This document shows, piece after piece, positions 31,935 through 40,576 of a stretch of DNA of 64,000 nucleotides. The stretch is from positions 1 to 64,000 of IMG/VR virus record IMGVR_UViG_3300033143_005193; one strand, written 5' to 3'. Within the stretch, counting starts at the first letter, position 1. The number at the start of each line of letters is the position of its first letter. Under the pieces are notes generated by a model. It saw only the letters and a program-made list of their open reading frames with translations, did not search any database and was not told the DNA's origin. The translations under genes and the position numbers were made by a program. This DNA comes from a virus.

Positions 31935-32659
31935 CGTGGATCATAAATATCTGGATCTATTAGATAGAATCCATCTTTTTGGCAATTAAAGATTACTTCT
32001 TCGTTTGTGACTAAGTTAAGATTTTTATCAGTGTATTTATTTTTCATAATAGCGTAAGTTATTCCGTCAAGAATTTTCTTTGTTAATTCTTTCTTTTTAC
32101 GTTCTATTTTTGTATTTGAGACATTTTCATCATCTATCATATCATACAAGCTTTTAATTTCTTTAAAAAGCTTTTCATCATTTAAACGATTTAATTGTAA
32201 GAATTTTTTAAACTTTTCAAATTTATACATTGATTCAACGTTTATATACTTCCAGGTGTCATGTACATATAAGATAACGTTTTCTAAATCATTAGTTAAT
32301 TCAATAGAATCACTCATACCTGGAGCGTATATATACTTCCATGATGAACCTATTGGAAGGAAAATATATGGTAATCCATATGATTTTGCTTCTGAATATA
32401 TTGGTGATGTAAATGTTCCTTGGGAACGACATGGCCAACCGAAGATCTTTTTAGAAGCTTTATCTAGAGATTTAGATCCTATTGGGTTTGAATTAAGTGG
32501 TTCGCGGTCTTTTCTTGGCATAAATTTATTTATAGTAAATAGTTTCTTATATCCACGATATAAAGTAAGCCTAGGGTATTTGTTTAGGAAATAGGAACAA
32601 TCGTTTTTTATTGCTTGAAGTTGTTTATCTTCATTTATAAAATTTTTTAGCCCTGTCAT
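31925..32659 (-). CDS. Putative injected ADP-ribosyltransferase-like protein, paralog 3
   Basis: 244 aa from the ATG at 32659, chosen because AAGGAGTAACA lies just before it and the chain then begins MTGLKNFINED, with I-N-E. A longer frame from 32725 runs back over the previous gene. Family motifs: LTLYRGYKK, MPRKDREP, GWPCRSQGTFTS, YGLPYIFLPIGSSWKY, NEEVIFNCQKDGFYLIDPDI. Asp-Pro at the end is shared with paralog 6. Confidence 0.5.
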   Translation of the reverse strand: MTGLKNFINEDKQLQAIKNDCSYFLNKYPRLTLYRGYKKLFTINKFMPRKDREPLNSNPIGSKSLDKASKKIFGWPCRSQGTFTSPIYSEAKSYGLPYIFLPIGSSWKYIYAPGMSDSIELTNDLENVILYVHDTWKYINVESMYKFEKFKKFLQLNRLNDEKLFKEIKSLYDMIDDENVSNTKIERKKKELTKKILDGITYAIMKNKYTDKNLNLVTNEEVIFNCQKDGFYLIDPDIYDPRLL

Positions 32660-32661
32660 TG

Positions 32662-33366
32662 TTACTCCTTGATGAATTCTTGGAAGACTTCGATATTTAT
32701 TAGATAATAGCCTTCTTTTTGGCAATTAAAGATTACTTCTTCGTTTGTGATTTTGTTGAAATTTTTATCTATATATAATTCTTTCATAATTATTAGAGCC
32801 GATACATAAAGAATTTCTTTTATTTGATCTTTTCTTATATGTTCCGTTTTTTTATTTAAGATATTATTATTAATAATAATATCATCAAAAACAGTTTTAT
32901 AATGGATAAAACGTCCTAAAAATTCTCTTAATTCTTTAATAATATCTGAATATCTTTTTTTATCATTTTCATATACAACTATATCATATAAATCTTCTGT
33001 AAATTTTATTGAATCTTGTGTAATGGGTGTGTATATATACTTCCATGAAGATCCTATAGGAAGGAAGATATATGGTAATCCATACATGCTTGCTTCTGAA
33101 TATACTGGTGATGTAAATGTACCTTGGGATCTACATGGCCAACCAAAAACTTCTTTTGAGGCCCTATCGAAAGCTTTTGATACTATCATACTTGTATGTA
33201 GTGGTTCACGGTCTTTTCTTGGCATGAATTTTTTTATATATATATCTTTTTTCTTACGATATCCACGATATAGAGTAATATTTGGATATTTAGTTAGGAA
33301 ATGATGACAATCATCTTTTACTTTTTGTATTTCATTTTCTTTTATAAAGTTTTCTAATCTTGTCAT
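32662..33366 (-). CDS. Putative injected ADP-ribosyltransferase-like protein, paralog 4
   Basis: 234 aa. N terminus MTRLENFIKEN with I-K-E. Motifs: ITLYRGYRKKKD, MPRKDREPLH, GWPCRSQGTFTSPVYSEA, YGLPYIFLPIGSSWKY, NEEVIFNCQKEGYYLI. ITLYRGYRK is close to the ITLYRSQRM of T4 Alt around its NAD-binding Arg. It ends 3 bases before paralog 3 begins, with AAAGAGGTTTTAAAAA as its own ribosome site. Confidence 0.5.
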   Translation of the reverse strand: MTRLENFIKENEIQKVKDDCHHFLTKYPNITLYRGYRKKKDIYIKKFMPRKDREPLHTSMIVSKAFDRASKEVFGWPCRSQGTFTSPVYSEASMYGLPYIFLPIGSSWKYIYTPITQDSIKFTEDLYDIVVYENDKKRYSDIIKELREFLGRFIHYKTVFDDIIINNNILNKKTEHIRKDQIKEILYVSALIIMKELYIDKNFNKITNEEVIFNCQKEGYYLINIEVFQEFIKE

Positions 33367-33380
33367 TTTTTAAAACCTCT

Positions 33381-34103
33381 TTAAATTAGAAAATAAGGAT
33401 TTTCTATCCATTTTTGGTAAATATCTGGATTTATTAGATAATAACCTTCTTTTTGACAATTGAATATAACTTCTTCTATAGTGACTAAGTTAAGATTTTT
33501 ATCAGTGTATTTATTTTTCAATACTCTATAAGATAGAATATCTAAAATTTTTAAAGAAACTTTGTTTTTTAGATCTGTGAGATTTTTATCAGTGGAGAAT
33601 TTCATATTATATTTGAATGATGCCATCATGTTATTGATATCTTTATCATGGATATTATGATCTGATAAAATATTTTTATAAACAGCATAAATTTCACTAT
33701 ATCTTGCATTTGAATTAATATATTTAGCAATTATATTCATATCGTATGTTAAGTTTATGGAATCTCTTATATCTGGCGCGTATATATACTTCCAGGAAGA
33801 TCCTATAGGAAGGAAGACATATGGATCACCATATTCTTTGGCTTGTCGTATGATTTTGGTTACAAATGTTCCTTGGGATCTACAGGGCCAACCGAAGATC
33901 TTTTTGGAATCTCTATCTAGAATTTTTGATACTATTGGGTTCATATCAACAGGTTTTCTGTCTTTACGAGGCATTACTTTTAAAACACTAATATGTTTTT
34001 TAACACCTCTGTAGAAAATATTTCTTGGGAATTTTTCTAAATAAAAAGAACAGTCTCTTTTAACCGATATCATATCATTTACTAAGTATTCTTTTAATTT
34101 CAT
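33381..34103 (-). CDS. Putative injected ADP-ribosyltransferase-like protein, paralog 5
   Basis: 240 aa from the ATG at 34103 (a GTG two codons earlier is possible). N terminus MKLKEYLVND, where the site is L-V-N-D rather than L-x-E. Motifs: IFYRGVKKH, MPRKDRKP, GWPCRSQGTFVTK, YGDPYVFLPIGSSWKY, IEEVIFNCQKEGYYLIN. The region between the PIGSSWKY and EEVIF motifs is the most variable among copies. Confidence 0.5.
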   Translation of the reverse strand: MKLKEYLVNDMISVKRDCSFYLEKFPRNIFYRGVKKHISVLKVMPRKDRKPVDMNPIVSKILDRDSKKIFGWPCRSQGTFVTKIIRQAKEYGDPYVFLPIGSSWKYIYAPDIRDSINLTYDMNIIAKYINSNARYSEIYAVYKNILSDHNIHDKDINNMMASFKYNMKFSTDKNLTDLKNKVSLKILDILSYRVLKNKYTDKNLNLVTIEEVIFNCQKEGYYLINPDIYQKWIENPYFLI

Positions 34104-34114
34104 AGTCACACCTT

Positions 34115-34822
34115 TTAAAGATAAATATCAGGATCTATTAGATAATAGCCTTCTTTTTGACAATTGAATATAACTTCTTCATTTTTAGTTTTATCTAAGT
34201 TTTTGTTTGTGTATTTATTTTTTATAAGTACAATAGCATATTCTTCTGCGATTCTTTTTGTTAATTGTTTTTTTATTGATTCTATTTTTGAAGGGTTTTC
34301 ATTTTTTAAAACCATATCATACCAATTGTCCAAATCTTTATTGAGATTTTTATCATATATTAATTTTTTTTCTGATAGAGATGATTTAAGAATATTAAAA
34401 ACATAATTATAATCTTTTGATTGAGTAGGAATAGCAAATAAATAACCTAAATTATTTATTGTTTCCACAGAATCATCTAATCCCGGAGAATAAATATACT
34501 TCCAGGAAGATCCTATAGGAAGAAAAAAGTATGGCTTACCATAGAATCTTGCATATTCTATATTTTTAGTTACGAATGTTCCTTGGGAACGACATGGCCA
34601 ACCGAAGATCTTTTTGGAGGCTTTGTCTAGAGCTTTAGATCCTATTGGGTCTGAATCAAGTGGTACACGGTCTTTTCTTGGCATGAATTTTTCTATAGTA
34701 AATAGTTTCTTATATCCACGATATAGAATAAGGTTAGGGTATTTATTTAGGAAATAGGAACAGTCTTTTTTCACTGTTCCGAAGCTGATATTGTTTTCTG
34801 TTAAATAATTTTTGAATTTCAT
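34115..34822 (-). CDS. Putative injected ADP-ribosyltransferase-like protein, paralog 6
   Basis: 235 aa, first of the four-gene run. N terminus MKFKNYLTENN with L-T-E. Motifs: LILYRGYKK, MPRKDRVP, GWPCRSQGTFVTK, YGKPYFFLPIGSSWKY, NEEVIFNCQKEGYYLIDPDI. It ends 12 bases before paralog 5. The four copies share long stretches of nearly identical DNA around the PRKDR and GWPCRSQGTF codons, so duplication is recent. Confidence 0.5.
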   Translation of the reverse strand: MKFKNYLTENNISFGTVKKDCSYFLNKYPNLILYRGYKKLFTIEKFMPRKDRVPLDSDPIGSKALDKASKKIFGWPCRSQGTFVTKNIEYARFYGKPYFFLPIGSSWKYIYSPGLDDSVETINNLGYLFAIPTQSKDYNYVFNILKSSLSEKKLIYDKNLNKDLDNWYDMVLKNENPSKIESIKKQLTKRIAEEYAIVLIKNKYTNKNLDKTKNEEVIFNCQKEGYYLIDPDIYL

Positions 34823-34858
34823 ACTAATATTTATTAAAAAATGAATGAAAAAATAATT

Positions 34859-35128
34859 TTATAATAATAGAGTAAAGTAATGTAGAAGAGAATAATCATC
34901 TTGGATTTCAGAAAGATTTGTCAATAAGGATTTGTAATAATTATCATTATCATTATTATATATTTTTCTGCAAAAATTTCTAATGTCATTTGTGTATTTT
35001 TTTAATATTCTTGGTGATTTATTAACGAAATTAACAATAAATTCTTTTAAAAAATCATATTCATCAATATTATATATATTTATATCATAATATAGGTTCC
35101 ATTTATTAATTAATATAGAAATTTTCAT
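34859..35128 (-). CDS. Hypothetical protein
   Basis: 89 aa, rich in Tyr, Asn and Ile, predicted helical (YDFLKEFIVNFVNKSPRILK). AAAGGAAAATTCTA precedes the ATG. It is the first gene behind the promoter at 35161 and lies 36 bases before the transferase-like genes. No family recognised. Confidence 0.5.
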   Translation of the reverse strand: MKISILINKWNLYYDINIYNIDEYDFLKEFIVNFVNKSPRILKKYTNDIRNFCRKIYNNDNDNYYKSLLTNLSEIQDDYSLLHYFTLLL

Positions 35129-35160
35129 TAGAATTTTCCTTTCATTGGCTTTCTATGTGA

Positions 35161-35188
35161 ATTGTAACAGAAAAATAGAAAATGTAAA
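35161..35188 (-). promoter_or_regulatory. Early-type promoter
   Basis: On the minus strand TTTACA (35183-35188), 16 bases, TACAAT (35161-35166), 32 bases before the ATG at 35128. It may also serve the four genes behind it. Confidence 0.65.
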
Positions 35189-35211
35189 TGAAAAAAATAA
35201 AATTTTTTATA

Positions 35212-35219
35212 TATAAATA
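35212..35219 (+). promoter_or_regulatory. T4-type late promoter for the baseplate operon
   Basis: TATAAATA 91 bases before the first ATG of the structural run. Confidence 0.6.
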
Positions 35220-35256
35220 CTATAAAATAGAATAAAAATAATTATAATTATTTATG

Positions 35257-35285
35257 TTTACTTTTTAGTAAAAAATTATGATAAT
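35257..35285 (+). promoter_or_regulatory. Possible second promoter for the baseplate operon
   Basis: TTTACT (35257-35262), 17 bases, GATAAT (35280-35285), 25 bases before the ATG at 35311. It matches the early class less well at -10. Confidence 0.4.
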
Positions 35286-35310
35286 TATCATTATAAGGAG
35301 AAATGGATAA

Positions 35311-35661
35311 ATGGATTTTTATGGTATTAATATGAAAGGTCCTTTTTATGGTGAAAGAGTTTCTACTTTACCTGTATGGACATCTATCGATGAGGGTAGA
35401 GAAGTTTATTGTCTTGATACAAATAAACGATATTATGGTAATAGCACTGGATGGGTTGAAATACCAGACATAATAAATGCTTCTGTAAAAACGACACCTG
35501 TTGATAATGATTATATACCTATCATAGATTCAGAAGATAATAATACATTAAAGAAAATACGAGTATCAACCATTACTGTTGATTATGATATATTTATATC
35601 TTCAAGTGTACCAACTGGTGGTGATGGAGAAAATAATGATATATGGATACAATACACGTAA
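35311..35661 (+). CDS. Putative small virion protein
   Basis: 116 aa. MDFYGINMKGPFYGERVSTL, VWTSIDEGREVY and NSTGWVEI match the short beta-rich domains at the start of phage tail-fibre or virion decoration proteins. No enzyme motif is present. TAAGGAGAAATGGATAA is the ribosome site. It leads the baseplate operon and overlaps the next gene by 19 bases. Confidence 0.5.
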   Translation: MDFYGINMKGPFYGERVSTLPVWTSIDEGREVYCLDTNKRYYGNSTGWVEIPDIINASVKTTPVDNDYIPIIDSEDNNTLKKIRVSTITVDYDIFISSSVPTGGDGENNDIWIQYT

Positions 35662-35978
35662 TAAAACTTTGTTCTCAAAGAAAATCTGATCATTTTAAAA
35701 TAAATGATATTGTTTATTATTTAAAAGATAATGAAATAACAAAAGGATATATAGAAAAAGTGTTTGAAAATTTATATTTTTCTGCTAATATAAATAACAA
35801 ATCCTATGTTTTTTTTATTATTTCACCTTATTTTGTTCTAGAAAAAGAATTTAATCTTCTTTCTGAAAGTAAAGAAAATTGGTATAGTTGGTGTAATCAA
35901 TATAATATAAATATACCATATGAAAAAGCTTTAAGTAATAACTTATCCATAGACATCGAAAAAGATTTATTAATATAA
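35643..35978 (+). CDS. Hypothetical protein in the baseplate operon
   Basis: 111 aa. Beta-rich N terminal half with FKINDIVYYLKDNEITKGYI (KOW-like strand pattern), Trp-rich towards the C terminus (ENWYSWCNQY). TGGAGAAAATAAT lies before the start within the previous gene. Position suggests a structural or assembly role, which is inference. Confidence 0.5.
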   Translation: MDTIHVIKLCSQRKSDHFKINDIVYYLKDNEITKGYIEKVFENLYFSANINNKSYVFFIISPYFVLEKEFNLLSESKENWYSWCNQYNINIPYEKALSNNLSIDIEKDLLI

Positions 35979-35989
35979 CGGGAGTAAAA

Positions 35990-36376
35990 ATGGCTATTGT
36001 AAATCCAAATAAAACATATTATCAAATTAAAAATAAAAAACTTAGTAATCTTAGTATGCTTAAACTTTATAATATTCTGAAAGACACTGATGATAGAAAT
36101 TACTTCATGAATATTTTTAGATCTTTTGATGTAAATGAAGAAGCATCCAGAAATGTTCTATATTATTCAACATATGAAGTAGGTGAAAATGATATTTTTT
36201 TGGATAACATTTCTTATAAAATATACAAAACACCTCATTTATGGTGGGTCATTGCATTGATAAATAACATACAAAATCCATTTGAAGATTTAAATGTTGG
36301 TGATAATATAAAAGTATTAAAAAACGAATATATATCTCAAGTACTAAAAGACGTTGAAACTATTGGTAGCTTATAA
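35990..36376 (+). CDS. 53: Baseplate wedge protein gp53
   Basis: 128 aa. The C-terminal half has the LysM-like gp53 pattern: YEVGENDIFLDNISYKIY, then TPHLWWVIALINNIQNPF and GDNIKV. In T4 gp53 joins wedges during baseplate assembly and needs gp25 and gp6, both encoded nearby. The length is shorter than T4 gp53 (196 aa). The stop overlaps the next ATG by one base (TAATG). Confidence 0.8.
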   Translation: MAIVNPNKTYYQIKNKKLSNLSMLKLYNILKDTDDRNYFMNIFRSFDVNEEASRNVLYYSTYEVGENDIFLDNISYKIYKTPHLWWVIALINNIQNPFEDLNVGDNIKVLKNEYISQVLKDVETIGSL

Positions 36377-37638
36377 TGAATAATCTTGATGAAAAAAGAA
36401 GGGATGATTTTTCAGCACATTTAACAGTATTTTTATCATTAGAATCTGGTGTTTTTCAATTATCACCAGAAAAGATAATAGATTGTTATTTTATAGAAGA
36501 TATATTTTCCTATAATATGTTAGGGAAACTAAGATTTATTGATTCAGAAGGTATATTTGAAATAGGTCCGTTTACTGGAAATGAAGCTATTGTTTTATCA
36601 TATGGAACTGATCAAAAAGTTTCTATGATTTTTAATATTTGGAAAGTATCTGATATATCACAACAATCAAATGTTGATGCTTCAGCTGGTTCTGTTATAA
36701 GTGTTGATTTTGTTGATATATCTTTTAATATTTTCTTTTTAAGAAAATTTAGTAGAAGCTGGCCTATAAGAACATTATATAGTGATGTGGCTAAAGATAT
36801 TTTAAATAAAGTCGGTTCTTTAAAAAAACTTGATATAGATTTAAATGTAGAAGAAAGTTTAAATAGAATAGAAAAAGAACCTTTAAGTTTTCCATATTTA
36901 ACTGTTATAGAATCATTGAAATATCTCTCGAAAAGAATAGTAAGTAAAGAAATGAAAACAAGCGGTTATCTATGTTATACTAACATAATAGATGGGAAAC
37001 AAACGGTAAACTATCGTTCTATGAATTGGTTATTAAGTGATTTGAATTATCAAGAACCCGACGAATATTCATTTATTACAAATGATATAAATGATAAGAA
37101 TAGAATTTATGAATATTCGATAAATGGTATTGATAAGCTTTCTTATAAGGTATTAAAAGGTGGAAGATGGTTGGGTTTTGATTTTGATACTAAATCTTTT
37201 TTAACATATGAATCTACATATGAAAATGAATTAAAAAGAACTTCTGTATTGGGTAACTACTCTCTTTTTAGTGATGTTAGTAGTACTGAAATAACTAATA
37301 ATTTGATTGGTTGTAGAAGTTTATATGATTTAAAACAATATGCTAATGCTGAATGGCAACAAAGATATAATAAACAACAATTAATAACAATTATTGTTAT
37401 GGGAAAAGAATATAGATATGCTGGTATGCAAATAAAAATATCGAAATGGCCTAGTTATCATCATGAAAATAAAGTTAATGAACTTTTAAATGGAAAATTT
37501 TTAATTAAAAGTATTAAGCATAGATTAGCTGAAGGAAACAGAATATCATATTCTCAAGAAATTGTATTAATAAAGAATGGATATGAGAATTTACAAACAA
37601 ATTGGTTACAAAAGAGTACTACAAAGAATATTATATAA
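36376..37638 (+). CDS. Baseplate hub-like protein
   Basis: 420 aa. It lies directly before the gp5-like spike gene, where the hub protein (T4 gp27, P2 gpD type) is expected. Beta-rich N terminal half (KIIDCYFIEDIFSYNMLGKL, VLSYGTDQKVSMIFNIWKV), later YAGMQIKISKWP and NGKFLIKSIKH, a strand pair common in hub proteins just before the end. Direct similarity to gp27 cannot be judged by eye, so the call depends on gene order. Confidence 0.6.
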   Translation: MNNLDEKRRDDFSAHLTVFLSLESGVFQLSPEKIIDCYFIEDIFSYNMLGKLRFIDSEGIFEIGPFTGNEAIVLSYGTDQKVSMIFNIWKVSDISQQSNVDASAGSVISVDFVDISFNIFFLRKFSRSWPIRTLYSDVAKDILNKVGSLKKLDIDLNVEESLNRIEKEPLSFPYLTVIESLKYLSKRIVSKEMKTSGYLCYTNIIDGKQTVNYRSMNWLLSDLNYQEPDEYSFITNDINDKNRIYEYSINGIDKLSYKVLKGGRWLGFDFDTKSFLTYESTYENELKRTSVLGNYSLFSDVSSTEITNNLIGCRSLYDLKQYANAEWQQRYNKQQLITIIVMGKEYRYAGMQIKISKWPSYHHENKVNELLNGKFLIKSIKHRLAEGNRISYSQEIVLIKNGYENLQTNWLQKSTTKNII

Positions 37639-37652
37639 AGGAATAAGAAATA

Positions 37653-39485
37653 ATGATTTTAAAAAATCATCCAGATGATGTAAAGGTTTTTGATGGAAGA
37701 TTTAATGGTATTTATAGGGGTGTTGTTGAAGACAACAATCCAGTTGATGAAAATGGAAATCCTTATAAAGATGGTAGAATAAGGGTAAGAATTTTTGGAT
37801 TACATACACCTAATAAAATTTCTTCCGAAACTGATGGAATACCAACAGAACATTTACCGTTAGCAGAACCTGTTTTTTCTCTTTTTGAGGGAAGTATAAG
37901 CGGACATGGGTGTTGGTCGGTGCCATTGAATGGATCTCATGTAATGTGTTTCTTTGAAAATGGTAATATAAATCAATTGAAATATTTTGGTACTGTTCCA
38001 GGAATTCCAACATCAACACCTGATAAAACTATTGGTTTTAATGATCCTGATGGTGTTTTTCCTGAATCTGATAGAATAAACGAACCCGATGTTAATAGGT
38101 TAGCAAGAGAAGAAGTTGTGGATACACAAATATCACACAGAACAGGATCATTGGTTAAAGGTGTATATCAATCAAATGCTGAAACATGGGATGAACCTTT
38201 TCCATCATATAATACTGAATATCCTCATAATATAGTTTTAAATACTCATGGTGGTATGTTAATAGAAATTGATTCAACACCAAATAATGAAAGGTATCAT
38301 ATCTTCCATCCATCCAATACTTTTATAGAAGTAGATCCAAGTGGTAATGTTATAATAAAAAATAAATCAAACAAATATGAAATTGTTTGTGGTGATAGAT
38401 ATTCACAGTTTTCTAAAAATAATAGTAAAACAATCAGTGGTAATGAAATGGTAAAAATTTTTGGTGAAAAAATAGATGAAATAGATACAGATTTAACAAT
38501 AACAATAGGTAATAGTAGAGATGAAAGTGTTGAATCGGATTATTTATTGAATATAGGTGGTTCATGTAATATAAATGTTGGAAGCAATTGTAAAATTTCT
38601 TCTGATTCAAGTGTAACTGTTGTTGCTCCTTCTGTTAATGTAAGTGGTCTTAATGGATGTACTATAGCTTCTGATACAAGTGTTACTATAAAAGCTCCTT
38701 CTGTTAATATAAATGAAGGTGGATCAGCTACAGTATCAACCGAAACAGTAATAACAAGAGAACCAGGTGGTTCCCCGGTTGAATGTATTAATAATGTTTA
38801 TACGGAAGTTGATTATGGAAATATTGATGATGAACCAGATGTTGATGATGGTTTAAATATCTATCCACCAACGAGTAATCCAACATCAGAAGATATTGCT
38901 AGATCTGAAAAATTAGATGTTTCACCAACAGAAACCAAGGGGGAAGATAGCGTAGAACCAACACAAGCGGAGACATTTCAAGCCGATTGTAGTGATATTG
39001 AGTCACCACCTAGTTCATCATTACAACTTTCGAGTAATTTTACTTTAGATCAATTGACTACAAACACATCTTTATCTAGTTATACATTAAAGAGTCAAGC
39101 TGGACTTGAGGATTATCAAATTGCTTGTAATTTAAGAGCTTTGTGTGAAAATGTATTAGAACCAATTGTTAGTGAATATGGAAAAAGTTCTTTTATTATA
39201 ACATCTGGATTTAGACATGGTTCTGGTAAATCACAACACGAAAAAGGACAAGCTGTTGATATTCAATTTCCATCAAAATCAAATGCTTTAGTTTATAATA
39301 TAGCTGTATGGATAAAGGATAATCTTAATTTTGATCAGTTAATACTTGAATATGGTGGTAATAAACCTTGGATTCATATATCATATAATCAAGATGGTAA
39401 TAGACCAGTATCACATGGAGCTAAATTCGGAACAAGAATTTCTGCTGGTAATTATGTATGGCGTGTATTGAAATATATGGAATAG
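37653..39485 (+). CDS. 5: Central spike protein gp5/VgrG-like with C-terminal M15 peptidase
   Basis: 610 aa. Residues about 20-115 are an OB-fold (GIYRGVVEDNNP, DGRIRVRIFGLHTP, PLNGSHVMCFF). Residues 190-370 have NVIIKNKSN and repeats such as DSSVTVVAPSVNVSG and DTSVTIKAPSVNI, as in the beta-helical needle of gp5 and VgrG. A low-complexity acidic linker follows. Residues 460-610 form an M15-type peptidase: SGFRHGSGKSQHEKGQAVDI with His and Asp, and WIHISY with His for zinc. T4 gp5 carries a lysozyme between OB-fold and helix; here a peptidase is placed at the C terminus instead. Confidence 0.85.
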   Translation: MILKNHPDDVKVFDGRFNGIYRGVVEDNNPVDENGNPYKDGRIRVRIFGLHTPNKISSETDGIPTEHLPLAEPVFSLFEGSISGHGCWSVPLNGSHVMCFFENGNINQLKYFGTVPGIPTSTPDKTIGFNDPDGVFPESDRINEPDVNRLAREEVVDTQISHRTGSLVKGVYQSNAETWDEPFPSYNTEYPHNIVLNTHGGMLIEIDSTPNNERYHIFHPSNTFIEVDPSGNVIIKNKSNKYEIVCGDRYSQFSKNNSKTISGNEMVKIFGEKIDEIDTDLTITIGNSRDESVESDYLLNIGGSCNINVGSNCKISSDSSVTVVAPSVNVSGLNGCTIASDTSVTIKAPSVNINEGGSATVSTETVITREPGGSPVECINNVYTEVDYGNIDDEPDVDDGLNIYPPTSNPTSEDIARSEKLDVSPTETKGEDSVEPTQAETFQADCSDIESPPSSSLQLSSNFTLDQLTTNTSLSSYTLKSQAGLEDYQIACNLRALCENVLEPIVSEYGKSSFIITSGFRHGSGKSQHEKGQAVDIQFPSKSNALVYNIAVWIKDNLNFDQLILEYGGNKPWIHISYNQDGNRPVSHGAKFGTRISAGNYVWRVLKYME

Positions 39486-39494
39486 AGGGAAAAA

Positions 39495-39851
39495 ATGGAA
39501 ATAGTGAAACATAAAAAAGGTGTTATAGAAAGTAAATTTGATGAAAATACAAATACTTTATACATTGATTTTCTTAATAAAAATATAAATATAGTTGTTA
39601 ATGGTAATCTTTCATTTTGTTTTGATGGTGAGCTAAGTTGTGTGACAAATAATAACAATATATGTTTGGATTCAATAAATGGCGCGATTTATTTGAATTC
39701 ACGATGGGGTAAAAATATAAGAAATCTACCAGAAAGTATTGAATATAGAGAAGAACAAAGTAAAAATAATTTTTATTTAAGATTAAAAAAACTTGAAGAA
39801 GAAATAAGGATTTTAAAAGATGTCATACAAAGGAATAGTAAGGAAAACTGA
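39495..39851 (+). CDS. Hypothetical protein between spike and tip genes
   Basis: 118 aa. A beta-rich region (NINIVVNGNLSFCFDGELSC) is followed by a coiled coil (LRLKKLEEEIRILKDVIQRN). It overlaps the PAAR gene by 32 bases. It may be a chaperone or adaptor for spike assembly; this is a guess from position. Confidence 0.5.
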   Translation: MEIVKHKKGVIESKFDENTNTLYIDFLNKNINIVVNGNLSFCFDGELSCVTNNNNICLDSINGAIYLNSRWGKNIRNLPESIEYREEQSKNNFYLRLKKLEEEIRILKDVIQRNSKEN

Positions 39852-40116
39852 TAATTGTTCAGGACATGGTTGTTGGCCACCAAGACCATCTGCTGAAGCT
39901 TCTACTGATGTTCTTATTAATGGAATAGGTGTTGTTAGATATGGTGATACAATGGAAATTCATTGTTGCCCGCCTGATATAGATTGTCATGGTGGAACAC
40001 ATATTGGTGTTCGTGATGTATATGCTAATGGTCTTTCTATTCAAGTTACCGGTGATCCTATTGATTGTGGTTCAGTTTGTGATGAATGTTCACCAGATAC
40101 ATTCATTGGTTCGTGA
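39820..40116 (+). CDS. 5.4: PAAR-motif spike tip protein (gp5.4-like)
   Basis: 98 aa. CSGHGCWPPRPSAEASTDVL, VRYGDTMEIHCC and THIGVRDVYANGLSIQVTGD form the PAAR-type cone, with Cys and His residues placed to hold the tip metal. Such proteins cap the spike and sharpen it for membrane piercing. It follows the gp5-like gene, as in T4. The start lies in the previous gene behind AAGGATTTTAAAAG. Confidence 0.85.
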   Translation: MSYKGIVRKTDNCSGHGCWPPRPSAEASTDVLINGIGVVRYGDTMEIHCCPPDIDCHGGTHIGVRDVYANGLSIQVTGDPIDCGSVCDECSPDTFIGS

Positions 40117-40197
40117 AAAAAAAATGTTGTGTATGTGTGTGGAAAAACAGGGTTTTTTGGGGATATTTTTGGGTAAAAATATTAAGGAGATGTAATA

Positions 40198-40575
40198 ATG
40201 GCAACGAATATATATTCTGACATAGATATTGAATTAACTAGAGATTCTACTGGTGATATAAAAAAAGACACAGATAAAGATGCTATCCTTAATAGTATAT
40301 CAAATATCATGGAAACAATGAGAGGCAGTAGAAGAATGCTTCCTGAATTTGCTGATAACCCAACAACACTACTTTTTGAACCAATAGACGAGAGAACAGC
40401 AGCGAAAATAGGAGAAATTTTAATAGATTCAATAGAAATTTGGGATGATAGAATAAACATAAATGGATTGAAAATACAACCAGTTCCTGATAAAAATATG
40501 TATGTTTGTAGATTATCAATGACAGTTAAGTCAAGTAATAAAACAGAAACAATTGATTTCATTTTAAGGAGTTAA
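40198..40575 (+). CDS. 25: Baseplate wedge protein gp25
   Basis: 125 aa, the usual gp25 length. TDKDAILNSISNIMETMRGS, RRMLPEFADNPTTLLFEPID and ERTAAKIGEILIDSI are the GPW/gp25 signature with the conserved Arg-x-x-Leu-Pro-Glu. It binds gp6 and gp53 to start sheath assembly. AAGGAGATGTAATA precedes the ATG. A short 80-base gap upstream holds only G/T-rich sequence. Confidence 0.9.
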   Translation: MATNIYSDIDIELTRDSTGDIKKDTDKDAILNSISNIMETMRGSRRMLPEFADNPTTLLFEPIDERTAAKIGEILIDSIEIWDDRININGLKIQPVPDKNMYVCRLSMTVKSSNKTETIDFILRS

Positions 40576-40576
40576 A

